Assembly: GCA_021234535.1 (NCBI GenBank)
Contig: CM037842.1
Location: 3,933,315-3,997,314, forward strand
From: Stichopus chloronotus
Taxonomy: Eukaryota > Echinodermata > Holothuroidea > Aspidochirotida > Stichopodidae
Length of the DNA stretch: 64,000 nucleotides
Direction of reading: 5' to 3'
Shown here: piece after piece, positions 35,301-48,400 of the stretch
How positions within the stretch are numbered: the first letter of the stretch is position 1
Layout of the letters: each line of letters starts with the position of its first letter
Notes under the pieces: model-generated
Database searches by the model: none
What the model was told of the DNA's origin: nothing
The model's input: only the letters and a program-made list of their open reading frames with translations
Translations under genes and position numbers: made by a program

Positions 35301-38300
35301 TATTTGTTGAAAAAGTGTTCTAATGAACGAAACTAATTGTTTATCAAGGAAATGACTAAACAGCTGTTACGAAGGGCTGCAGTATAGTTCACATATAGTT
35401 GTGTATTAGTAAGTAGAGACCTGCATGTTCTTGTGATCGAGTCTCGCTTAGCTTATAATAATGTAACAATACTTTCTAGCTCTATATACATATAAATATT
35501 AGTTTGAACCATTAAATCAGACGTGCAATTCTTCAGACGTAACCATATACGCTAATCTGTGTCACGTACGACTCTGTACCTATAGTCTCGTATTGTCAAC
35601 TTTCGGAATTCTTTTACTTTCGCTATTGCCAGTTACATACGTCACTACATCGTAATTAATCGAAATAATAACCTATATCTGACCTGAACAGATAAATTCG
35701 CATATCTTAGGGTAGTTGTTAACATTCACCATTCGATGAGTATCACGTGAGGTGTCAAGATATGACATTGCGTGGAAAAGGTTGTTTCCAGACTAAGACA
35801 ATGTCTGAATCGACTAGGCTGCTTCGACAGATCTTTATGTGCCCAGTCATGTTACGAATATTTGTAAAAGCACTCATGTGGAAAGAACTTGTAATTAAAA
35901 AACATCAACTTGATTGGCTTAAAATGCCAAATGCATTTAATAATTTTCAATTTGCCAATGAATATTTAACGATAGTGACGATAAGTGGAAATGGAGGTAG
36001 AAATGACTAATAAAAGTTTACACTAGGTAGTCATGTTTAAACCTCCTTTGAAAATTTGCATTTGATGTGACAATTTAACAAATAGTTGCAATATAACACA
36101 ATGATATCATAGCCGTACAGTACTTTCCATTCCAACGTCCATGGAATACAACGTTTGCGCCAATGTTTCTCCTTATGGTACAACTATTGAACTCACTTCG
36201 TGAAAGAACTCTTGTCATGCTGAAGTGTGATAATGTTTGATAGCTTTCAGAGGAGGAATAATGCAAAACAATTTTCATAAATTGCAGATTTCATAAAAAG
36301 TTCATTTCAGTCGTTAAAACTGTGCATAATCGTTACTTCGAAATGCCACATTCAAAGTTATTGTCATTCAGTTGATGATTTTGACACAATTTCAGTTTCG
36401 AAGAATCCATTTTGCAGCCTGCGGTCAAACACAGTGACCCCACTTTTTTAAGAATTTACTTACAGTACCTGTTATACAATAGAAAACAATATACAAATAT
36501 ATTAACATTCTTACCAGGGATGTGTTGCATGTATATACATCAAGTATGTTGAAGATGATCAAATAAAATATGGAATGGAATGCCAAAGAATACCCAGACA
36601 CAACCCTCCTTAAAATTTCATATAATTTCTGGATTGGAGCAGTTTCCTATTTCCTTCTCTTAAATGCGATGTGTTAATAAATACTTTAATGAAAACTATT
36701 GTGTGTAATGTTAAACCTTTTAAAGACTAAGTCTGCGATTGAGACAAAATACTAAATAGTGAATGTTATTTTTTTAAATAAAATTACAACTGTCTTACAA
36801 AACAGCAGTAAAACTTAACCTCGTTGTAGTGTCATATTAACGCCTAACATTTTATATTCACCCCGTCACAGCTTTCCTTTAACTTTTAATAAGAATCTTA
36901 CCCTATTAAAAGGCCGGATTATATATATATCTGGTATCAGATCTCCAAAAGATGTTTTCTGTAATGCTTAAAATGCTGCTCTTACTCCGTAAAATATGAC
37001 GCAATCAACACTCATATCTGTCTAAGTTGGAGAGTTGCACCAGAGATCTGACATAGCTTTCTTGGGTGTCTGTTGGATGGTTGTGAAATCTTGTTAAACT
37101 TCTCGAAAGAAATTTTCATTCACTGACTCTGTTCCCTCTCCAAATGAACGTGCATTACACACGCACAGACTGAATTCCTTTGTAAAACTGACGTCCACGA
37201 ATTATTGCTTAGATTCTGAATAGATTTGAGTACCGATTGTAAACTATTAACATTGATGTAAGTTAACTTAATTAATAACAATCCTTTGTACTTCTTTGTA
37301 CTTAAATGATATATATTCAAATTTTTTAGGCCAATCAGTGAACGTAGATGAGACTCTTGGGACACATTTAATCTTAGATGACGCATATGTCATTGTTTGC
37401 AGGAATCATTGTATGTACGTTAGAAACACGCCATATCACCACACCTGCTTCAAAGGTTACAGGTCCTGTCCCCAAGGCATAAACGGCAGAAAATTACAGA
37501 TTGCAGAACGGGTACTCAAATCAGTTACTCAAATTTGAAATGTGATTGTATCATCTGTATAGGCAAATATTCTTCCCCTAGGAATGCTTTGTAATCAAGT
37601 AAAAAATGTTTGGGAAACCATTAGCCGAAGTTATCGAGGTATATCATGTGAGGTTACCTTCCATGTTACCATAAATGGAATCCGAAGGAACAAAAAGGAA
37701 AGGAAACGCTTCGCTACAAAAAGCATCACTTCAGAGGGATAGTTACTTACACAGGTAGTACTAAAGAGCAGGACATGAACGAGGAATGCAATGAAACGTT
37801 GACAATTGCAATCAGGCTGTCGAGTTACAGCCGAACGGTGTAAATGTATACATTTGGGATTATTTTCTACATACGATGTAATGCTCAATTTTACGACTCA
37901 TCCATCTACATGCATTCCTTCTAACCACTTCACATCTGTCAAAACATTTCACTATCATTTCAAGGAAACAATTTCATCGTACTAGTCAATAATTACTGTG
38001 ATTCAAAAAGAATAATCTATGACACAAATGACATTATTTTCACAGGAAAATTGCTGTTAAGAATTAAGTACCCTCATTTTTTATATAGTACATATCTTGT
38101 ATAGAGTATTATCAGTATTAAAAACGATCAAAAGAAAGTCATATTGTAAACTGTAAGTTATTTTATGGAATTATAAAACGTATAATACAGAGCAACTATT
38201 ATTTAGAACAAAAAACCGTGGTGATCAAATAATTATATGTATTAAAATTAACTGATGAAATACACAATAATGTGACAATTCCTTTTATTTTCATCTCACT

Positions 38301-39358
38301 TGAAGTCAAACATTTGATTTTCCAACTTAATTCAACAAATACCCAATGCTTTCTCTTTTTCTTGTAAATCTGTATTGCATGGGGCGACATGTGAATAATG
38401 AAAACTCCTGAAACAGTCAAAACGTAGTTTTGCATCAAAAGGATGAATTTGTATATTTTATTATGTAACAGAACAGCCTTGCATCATCTTTTTGTAAAAT
38501 GTTCTATAATAATTCTCGATGAAGAGAGGAAAAGGAGAATGCAACTTACAAGTTTGTGCCAGAATAAACAATGGATTTTTATTTCAGCGCTATGTATCAA
38601 AAGTTAACCTATAAATGTAGCATATGCAAATGTAGCAAATGTAACATATCTCGTCACATGTTGAATAAAGACAAACTCTATGATCCTCAATTAACAGTTT
38701 CTCTCATTTAAAACGGAAGTTGTTCACATTTGTTTGAAAGGTGTAAAGGTAAACACCGAACGTATCCATCCACAATCCAATCTCTCTTTACATATCCAAA
38801 TTAGTAAATTTCAGCTGTATGTCATTTCGTTGGCAATACGTTAAAAGGAGTAATAGTATTGTTTCAGGCTAATTTTGCCTATTACGAGTGTTTTACGTTT
38901 GATATTCGTTCTACTTATTCTTCCTGCTCTCAAGTTAAATATTCTGCTGACATTGACCTTATTAATGTAATTGAAAGAGATAATAAAATCGTATAGAATA
39001 TTGCCGTGGAGAAATTTACTAAACTGAAGTATGTGAACCTCTATTAAATACAATAAGGTAAATCGTACTTGTAGGGTGAGTGATACCATTGCATAGGCTT
39101 ATCATATGAATAATTTCCACTACTTACAATCTTTGAACAAAATTAAGTAAAATGAGAAAGTTAAGATATTACAATATATTTCCAGTCATAAAAGTCCAAT
39201 ACACGCACTTGATCTTAGTCGTGTATGCGGTTCTTGACTGTTACTATACTACATGCACTACTAAAAGACGTCAACTCTGCCAACAGGTTAACCAAACCTG
39301 TCTTATCTCTAAAATGCTTAGATTCATGAAATGTTTTTTCTTCTTCATCTTAGTCGTC
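35301..39358. other. Spacer between gene B 5' end and gene C 3' end
   Basis: Sequence at 35560-36560 resembles 57900-59400 upstream of gene C. One shared string is TTTTGACACAATTTCAGTTTCG at about 36380 and 59249. ACCAGGGATGTGTT occurs at about 36514 and 59367. The remaining stretch to 39358 shows no exon or element. Confidence 0.5.
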
Positions 39359-39462
39359 TTAAAGTTCTTCTTCTCGCCTCGGTACGAGCAACTGCCGTCC
39401 CCCATTTCTTTTACAGCAATCTATCCTGCACACGATTAACCCAATTTTCAAGAACGTGACCA
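39359..39462 (-). CDS. Gene C last exon: cytosolic tail
   Basis: It reads VVTFLKIGLIVCRIDCCKRN, then a short Arg/Glu-rich end (PRREEEL), to TAA at 39359-39361. It is about 12 residues shorter than the gene B tail and differs after the conserved first part. Confidence 0.7.
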
Positions 39463-42400
39463 CTGAAAGAAATATTTGAGAGGTATAGCATTGGAGAGAT
39501 TGTGATGCAATACTGACGTGGTTGAGCGTTCAGTATGTATCATTCAAGAATTAAGGAAACAGAAGAAAATAATTACAGTAGCGTAAAAAGAAAATATGTA
39601 TTCACCTTATTATATTATGTGTAATTTCCGCATTGACAATATTCACTTGAAAGATTTACACTTGTTAAGAAGTAGAATGTAACTATTAGCGTTTGTCAAT
39701 ATGACATCCTATTGAATATAGGCTGCTGTTCGTTTAGTATTATTTGTTTCTTTCTTGTAACACAAGTGTAAGTTTGTGCTTCTATCTGCTTAACCTACCA
39801 GCTGCAATGCCAATGACACTGATGTTTATAACAACCAAAATTGTGATGACGATATCAGCTGAGAGGCTTCTACTAAAATTATCTGGAACAGGCACAGCTG
39901 CAATGAGCATGTTGCAAAAGATGGCCCAGAGGGAAGTAAGCTATAAAGGAAGTAAGAAACATTTGTGATGCTCTCACTGATGTTACTATGCAAGGATTGT
40001 TTCGTCCTCATGAACAGTCGACAGTGTGGAAATGACGATTATATATAATACAACGAGTGTTAGATCGTTGACGCAACCTCTCCATAGAAGATTTACTGTC
40101 TTAGTAATGATGGTTTTGCCCTAAAAGAAAGATATCTACGCAGTTAATTTTCCATTATCTTATTGATACGTTGTAGTGGCAGCTTTACATCACTCACCTG
40201 CAAATAATGTTCAAAGTTGTTTTTCATCGGTCTGAAAGATATATGTAGAGTCAGAAAAACAACAGCCAACGTCAATGTGATCACAATTGCGAGATAGCTA
40301 TGCCATCCAAACAAAACTATGACAAATGTCTGGGATACTTTTCGTACAAGTTCTATTATTTCCCAATACCAAAAGTCGACTTTGTAGTTCTCCCTTAGAA
40401 ATCTCAGCCATTTTGGAAATTCGTTTTGCAATTGCCCTTCTTGATAAAGGTCACCGATTGAATTTTTCTTCGAATGTTTCCGCAAAAGGAGGTAAAGTAC
40501 TGTTGGGAACGCAATTACATATACGGTCGCGCAATAGGAAGCGATTTCGTATCGACGATGTGTATCCGTGTTACAATCGATAGAGTAATCAGATCTCAGC
40601 AGACTGATGTTGTGAACATTGTGCTCATCGAGAGAATACTCGTCACAGGTAGGACCGTAAAGGTCAAAGATAACGTTACAAGTTGAAGTGTAGGTGACAA
40701 ATAATACCAAGAACAAGATCGTGAGAATGTTACTTTGGTACCTTATGAATCGTGTGTGTACGTCCTCAACGTTTAGTGGATTTCTTTTGGCAGAAACGTG
40801 ACATTGAAGCTTAACCAGAATTATAACCATGAAAGCACAAAGTATTGAGAAGTAGGGGAAAATGGTTCCAAATACAAATGCTGTATAAGGTGTGAACTTA
40901 AGATCAGCGATAAAGCAACTTGGTTTGATTTGTATGCTTGAAATATTTAATTGGAGAACTTCTAGCCATGACGCAATGCTTCTGAGAAACTGAGGCCAAA
41001 ATACAACATCAATTGACCCCCAAAATTCCCCCATAACTTGATAAAATCCCAATACAATCTTTCCCAGCGCCACCGTACTATCTACGAGGGATCTGCTATG
41101 CCTGTCTTGCTTTCGATAAGAAAAGACAAACAGAAAAAGCAGAGCTAAGAAGAGGATAAGAATTATAACAAGCTCTACGACAAACATTAATAAGCCTGGA
41201 CAAGGGCGACAGAATCCAAGGATTGGAAAATGCTTCTCCTTACAGGCCGTACCCATCCACCCAGTGTATCCTTCAGCACAATTTCCTGTAATGTTATTAT
41301 CATTCGGGCATCTATCTTGCTTTGAACATTGGTACATTTTCGCAAAAGATCCTTTAAAAGTTGTTGTGTTTACATCATAATATTCACTAAAATTCCTAAC
41401 ATTTTCGACAAATCCAATGTATTCATCAAGATTTGTCAGTGGGCAGCTCCAGTTCCAGTAGTAGCCAGGTCTAATAGTCATATAGTCATTTCTACATTGA
41501 GCACCTTCCTGTGAACATAAATCACATTGTCCGAATCGATCTCGACGACAGTAACCATCAAGACACATACATGCTCGAAATCCTGCTGGGACACTTTTGT
41601 TCGTTCCCGTTGGGCAAACCTCACATCGTAATGGATTATCTCCACCGCCTTCTTTCACAAACGTTCCTGGGTTGCATGTATTACAATTGATGGAAATCCC
41701 ATCCAAGGAGTACTGACCAACTTGATCTTGATAAAATCCTCCTATGGGGAGAAACGTTTAATACAAAGATAAAGTTTCGCATAACGTGACTTTTTAAATT
41801 TGATGTCGTGAGTGTTGGCACATAATCTTCATTTGCAATATGAAAATGTATTGAGACTTAGTTCTTTTCCTAGACGGATCCGACAGGGAGGATCATTAAT
41901 TGGTTTGTTAATCATGTTACATTATGTATACAAGAATCTTCTCATATGGCAAACTGAAGTGTACGCCATACATGACACAGATTATAAACGTGCTGTAAGA
42001 AAACTTGATATGCGTGTAAGTAGCCAAAGTAGGATTGAAGGAAAGATATTTATCAAATATTTATTGGATAACAGTATCACAAATAATTTTCTTAGCAGAA
42101 AAGAAGGCGATGTAAGATCCTTGTCAGAACGCGTATTGAAAAAATCAGAACACTTGTTTAAAACAAACAATGAAATGTAAGCTGTAGATCTTATAGACGA
42201 TCTATACACAAAACAATATTCAAACGTGTATCTACTTATGGAGAAAGTTTAATGATCGATCTGGACTATGTTGACCTTTTGGGCAGCGTTCACAGTTGTG
42301 TGGTCCTTCTCCGTCACGCCCGCCAAAGGTACCTGTCAGACAGGATTTACATTCTTTCACGTTATCAATCCCAGCAGAATTGCAGTCAAATCCTTTGTAC

Positions 42401-45400
42401 TTAAGCAACCCAGCAGCGTATCGGCTGACGTTCATGGCTAATGGTGCAGATGGAGGCATACAAGTACTACGTACGAAACAAAATATACCTTTCTAAATGA
42501 GATTTCTGTCTAAAGAGCATACATTTCTAGAGAATCTATGATGTATACTAAAATTACAAAAAAAGGCAATGTACGTAAATTTGAGCATAAATTACTAAGG
42601 AATGTGTGATTGGAGATCAGAGAAAGAGGATAAGAGGACATCCGTACATATTTTATTATGTGATGTATATACAATATGGTACTTACACTTTAATCTGTTC
42701 TCTAATCGCTGGGAGTGTGAGACTTTCGCAGGACAAATTCCTAAACGGAAGGGATAATACCTGCATTACGATTTGCTTGATATAGGTATGTTTCTCTCAT
42801 CCCTATACATGTAATATACGGGATGAGATATTGTGGTTGTTTTTTGACACTAGAATGTATTATGTCTCTCTCAGTTGCCATAGCAACAGTTGCCATGATA
42901 CCATTATGTACGGTTGATATACGAGACATGGGGTCTAACCTGGTATGGTATTACGGTAACCTGAGACCCCTCATTAGGATAGGTCAAATATGTGGAATAT
43001 GTGTGTGTTTAAAAGAATATTTCAAAAGTTCGCTGTATTTCTTAATTTAAAATAGCTATTTACATGGGACCTCAAAATACATTACAAGTATACAAGATTT
43101 TATCTAAATAATGTTTGCACGTGTTTGAGGTCAAAGATCAAGATCAGGGGTCAAAGGTCTAATTTGGAACCGAAAAGACTCCTCCTACACCGCAAAACTG
43201 ATTAGGGTCAACGCTGGTGAGATAGCCTAAAATTTTAGGTCAGAGGTCAAATTTCCAGAGGTTACAGGTCAAACCTTTAACTGTCAAAAGGCTTTGAAAA
43301 ACCGCGATTTCCTTCTAGGCAGTGAGTCTAACGAACATCAAGCTTGGTCTTTAGGTACCTGATTATGATATGTAGTGTTCACCCGATCGGTGACGTCACA
43401 GGTTGATAGGGTACATAATACAGAACGTTTGGTTCTGATAGTACAAGGTACAGTATAACTTATTATAGTCTTTGCTTCTAGATACAATGTGAACTAATAT
43501 TTCAACCTATGCAATCATGTATGAACTGAACAATTACAACTAATAACAATGTCATTTTCCATGCTTTTGGTAATACCGCTACGCAGTACGTTTTTACTAT
43601 TTAATGTGCTGTAAACACTGGCCAAGGAACTTGTGTGGTTTACATTAAGTTTTTGTGAGAAAAGAAATTGAGTAATGCAAATGATTGTGACCTGTTTCTA
43701 AGAAGTACTACAAATTTTGAGAAATGAAGAAAGTGAAAAGATTACTTTGACGCACACGCGATCTGCATGGGAATATGTGTTTTGACGCCCACGTGACTTC
43801 TACATTTGCACGTGACGTCTGCATTTACAGAACACTTGCGCGTTCCTTACAAATCCAAGAGAGCTGCCCCAGGTATGTGTACTTTTGTAGGCCTACTGTG
43901 TATAATCTAAAGTGCAGTGTGCTGGCTCAAACCCTCGATCGAGTACAATACATGCATAAAAAGAGTTAATGATTTTGGACAACGATAGGAAAGAAATGCA
44001 ACCAAGTGAGTTGCCCTTTTGTTTAATATATTAACGAAATTCTCATTAATTCGACTGTTTTTCCTTCGTACCTCGATATTTCGTTACTAAGCTAATTGAC
44101 ACTATTGCAGAACTACTTTAGATGTAGAGAAGTTATTTGATTGTGTGATTTAAAATGCATTATAGATGTAAGGTATACTTTATAACCCACGTAGTCCGAA
44201 TGTTCACATTAAAAAATGTTAACGTGCATGGTACCCCTGAAGAGTTGCACGTTGAGCTTGGGCACATAACAACAGGACAAGGAGTTGGTGATGAAAATTA
44301 AAATTCACTCATTTTTCTGTTGCCTTTTATGCGTCTCAAGACATTGGGCAACAAAAACATTTCATTAACATCTTAAGCAGGAAAACAGTTTGAAAGTAAA
44401 ATTAGCTCACATCATTCCTCCGTCAACCATCTCATCAAGAACCTGTGAAGCTAAGTGGTGGATTGGATTATCTTGCAAAAGTACTGAAATGAAAAATGAA
44501 AACTGTAAGAAAAATTGCACTGTAATAAATATTTGCTATTATAGTCGTTCAGTTTTAGGACACAGAAAAGTGTTTTGGGACACTTGTACCGTATAGTTAA
44601 ACGGGTGCCTTGGAAATAGTAATACTATGCAGTGATGAAAAGATCTATTTATGAACTACAAAATTCCGAACTCATTGTGTACTTACACTTTTTTCAAAGA
44701 CCTTATACCATCTCCTCGTAAAGGCCCCATTAGTGCTTTCAGTTTATTCTGAAAGAGGTATCTAGCAAATCGGAAGATAGGTTAGTAGGCATATAATGGC
44801 CAATTCTGCTTTGTGAGTATGTACTGTATGAGGTAGCGATATATCAGATGTAGTTAAAATAAGATAATCTTCAAACAAGTAAAACATGACTGTCATGCCT
44901 TTGTTGTCAGCGAGAAGCTGATGCTGGCATACGTTGATCCTTTCCAAATGGAAGAAAGAAATTGTAATACGAAGCAGTGTAACGATCAGTGCAGTTTAGT
45001 AGAAAAGTTTGGATTCTCTGCATATTCAAACATTCCAGCATTACCATTTCTTGTCCATGTCACGTTTGGTGAAATAAACAATAGAATGCTAACGCATTTC
45101 ACAAATACAAACCGATTAAATAAGATTTTCTTAATACTAACAGATATTCGATATCCGTCCCTGCAAGCATATGTTCCGGAATAGTTGCGATCTTATTCCC
45201 ATGAAGGTATCTATCACGGAAAATAAGAAGAATGAAGGAATATATTAAATTATCCATGACATGAGTAGATAATTGAGGTCGAAATGATGTTATTGCACTA
45301 CCTTGAACGGTATCCTTACAGGAGGATTAGGCAAGGGATTGACTAAAGAAAAAGGTAAGAACAATCTCTATTATCATGACTTGTAACAAAAGAAAGGAGG

Positions 45401-48400
45401 CTCTATCCATACTTAGTATGAGTGAACTACTGATATTGTTTCTACTTACAAATTCCTTAGATTATTTAAGTTGTTGAACAGGCCTTTTGGTATAGTCGTC
45501 AAGTTGTTTCCACACAATAATAACGTAGTAAGTTGGTGGCCTTTTGGGTTCATCGAAAATAACTTTGGTGGAATTTCCTTCAATTCGTTGCCACCAAGGT
45601 CCCTGTAATTAATTGAAAATATTGTGGGAAGTTCTTGCTAAACTTGACACATGGGCAAATTGCCATTTTACTCATCATGTCAAATTGTGCTTCTTCTGAT
45701 CTACAGAAATCCGAAAGGTTGGTCTAACCAGTACCCACTTACATGGAATAAAACATTTGTGATGTAGGTTGCTCATGTACACATATCTTTATAATCCATT
45801 CTTAAAAATAGTAATAGAAATGGTCAGTGGTGTCACTGAATGGCAGTTACGTTGCAAGGGAAAGCAACCACACACTTTTCGAGGAAGTATGTGGCTTATG
45901 TTGTACAATTTACGACTGCGGTTACCAGGCTTATCGAAAGATAGGTTGTAGATCAGAGTTGGACAAATGAATTACAATTTTATTGGGAAACCATTAGACT
46001 GCCTTTAGACAAAAGATTCATTTTCCTGTTAGGTGGGTTCGGATCAATCTCAGAATCTTCCAGTTCCTGAGTTTCAATACTTTAAATAACACCAGCTTTA
46101 AAAACGGTTCCACATCACCAGTCGAACATTCTAAACACTACTTGCTGGGGAATGTTTCCAATGAATCTTGTACACTACTTCCTCTTGATTCTTTGTCATT
46201 GTAAGACATTCTTACAACTTTGCATTATTTGCTACGTCTATCGAAGTTGATTGATCTTTGCCCTATAGTTACAAGACGTATGCGTGATTATTAAATCAAC
46301 TTGACATACTCTTGTCTGTGGTATATACCTTTCTTATCAAGAAAATTTGTAAGCATGATAGAACTGTTTGTTAAGTTAATTATATTATGCACCAGTGGGT
46401 TTAATTAAAACTTATAATTTGTATCCTTTTATCAAGTGAGCGCAATATGTTATTATCCAATGAACTATCAGTCAATAAACATAAGGAGTGTTTATCAAAT
46501 AAGACCTAGGATCTCAGGCCCTTTCAATTTAAAAACAGGGCAATCCCGACTGCTTAATTTAGTTGCTATTTCAAGAACTAAGTTTATTACCTTTCATGAC
46601 TTAAATATCAGTTACATAAAACTCCAGGAGATAGTCGACGACACATTGAAACCAAGTTGCCTAATTATTGTAAGTTGTTGATTAAGGGTTCAATGTTAAA
46701 TTCATTGATCAAGAATAACAAAATTTCTGATGCCTTTTTACTGGGTCAAAAAATGAAGGATCTTTATATACCTACATAACAACATTTACAGAAGTAGTAT
46801 TTAGCAACTTTTCTGGTAACTTTCTCATATTCATAGACGACGTTCCTCTGCAAAATAATTAGAAAGATCAGATATTTCATTCATCTCTGCTGTACTTGTA
46901 AGTGATGAATAATATTACAAAGGTTGGATAATATTTGTGACAACAAAGAAGGTACGGAATATTACCTGTTCACGCGTTACGTTTGTGATACCTCATTGGC
47001 ATTATTCTATCTATTTAGAAGACATTACTTACGAGCGAGTCTACGAGAAACTTCAACACTCACTTTTATAAGACTTAGGTAGCGCAACGACCGAATAAAA
47101 AAAATACTATGCAGTGAATATATGTCAGAATACTTGTTAAAATAGTATACATCAGGTTTGAACATTATTTCTGTATGCTTGTATCATTTTGTATTTATCA
47201 CTTTTGTGTACGATGGCTTGCAACAGCTCATGTATACGATATTATATTGATATATTGACAGCATGCAGATTGCGATGTTTTTACATGATCGTGAATAAGT
47301 GCATAACTAGCTAACGTTTACTGCTTAAGATAGTACTTTAAGGTAAATGAAAATGAAATACATTCTCACAAATCAGAAAATCCTCCCAGGTTGGGGAAAA
47401 TATTCTCTGGAACTTTCACGAGCTCATTCCTGGATATATCTCTGCAAGAATTCGAAAAAGTTCAGGAGCTACGTAGGTACTGGTGAGGCAAGTCACCTTC
47501 ATTATTCATTTTGTGTATGAGGATATTTCATGTTTCGTACAAATATATGTGAGACGGAGTAAATCACACTTAGCTTCTGCTTAAAGTAATTCCTTAAAAT
47601 TTTCAAGCGCTGTAAAGTATGGTACTAAAAACGATGCCCAAGTGTGAGTGTAATGTTTCACTTTGACTGATGTATATCCTTCGTTCCTGTTTTCATAGAC
47701 CAGAGAAATATCGGGATGTATCTCCCGTTAACCCCCGTTATTGTTTGATACTGTGTGAGAAATAAATTACAAGATACGAAGCTGCAAAACACTGATGTTT
47801 CTTGTACTGTTCTTAAAGAAATACATGATACCACTGTGCAATTAATTACTTTCCGTGTATGACCAGCGACTGACAGGCCATATCTGTGGGTAATTGCAAT
47901 TCCATTACCACTTAAAATAGTTCCTGCGAACATCCCCTCCCCTCAAAAAACAAACAAACAAAAACAACAAATACTGTGAATATCATCAATGTTAAAAATG
48001 CATCGTCGCACTCACCACTAATAAACTCATGAATAGCTTACCCTCATACAGAGAGACAAATAGAACAAAAATCTCCACTAAAAACATATTTTATTGAACT
48101 AATGTTGGATTGTACAAAATATTGAATACCTTTTTTCGATAATTACAGTACTTACAATTCAAGCAGTGGAAGGCTCTGAAATATGCCATTAGGTAGAGAA
48201 GTTATTCCGCAATTCTTTAAGTCTCTGAAAATGTTATCGCACGAGATCAATGATTAGACCCATGATCACATAATTCATTTATTGTAAATTCCCGAATATT
48301 TCAGTTTCAGGAGAAAGTAAAAGAGTTCATCTAATATTAAATATGGAGATCTCATCAACTATGAAACTTATAGGTACATTCCTTAGATGGAGACAAAACA

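Noticed and set aside
40326..40686. Two overlapping + strand frames
   Set aside because: Antisense to the gene C membrane exon, with no independent support.
41812..42180. 122-codon frame on + strand
   Set aside because: It lies in a gene C intron antisense to the transcript, has a low-complexity Lys/Asn-rich composition from AT-rich DNA, and has no counterpart in the gene B intron.
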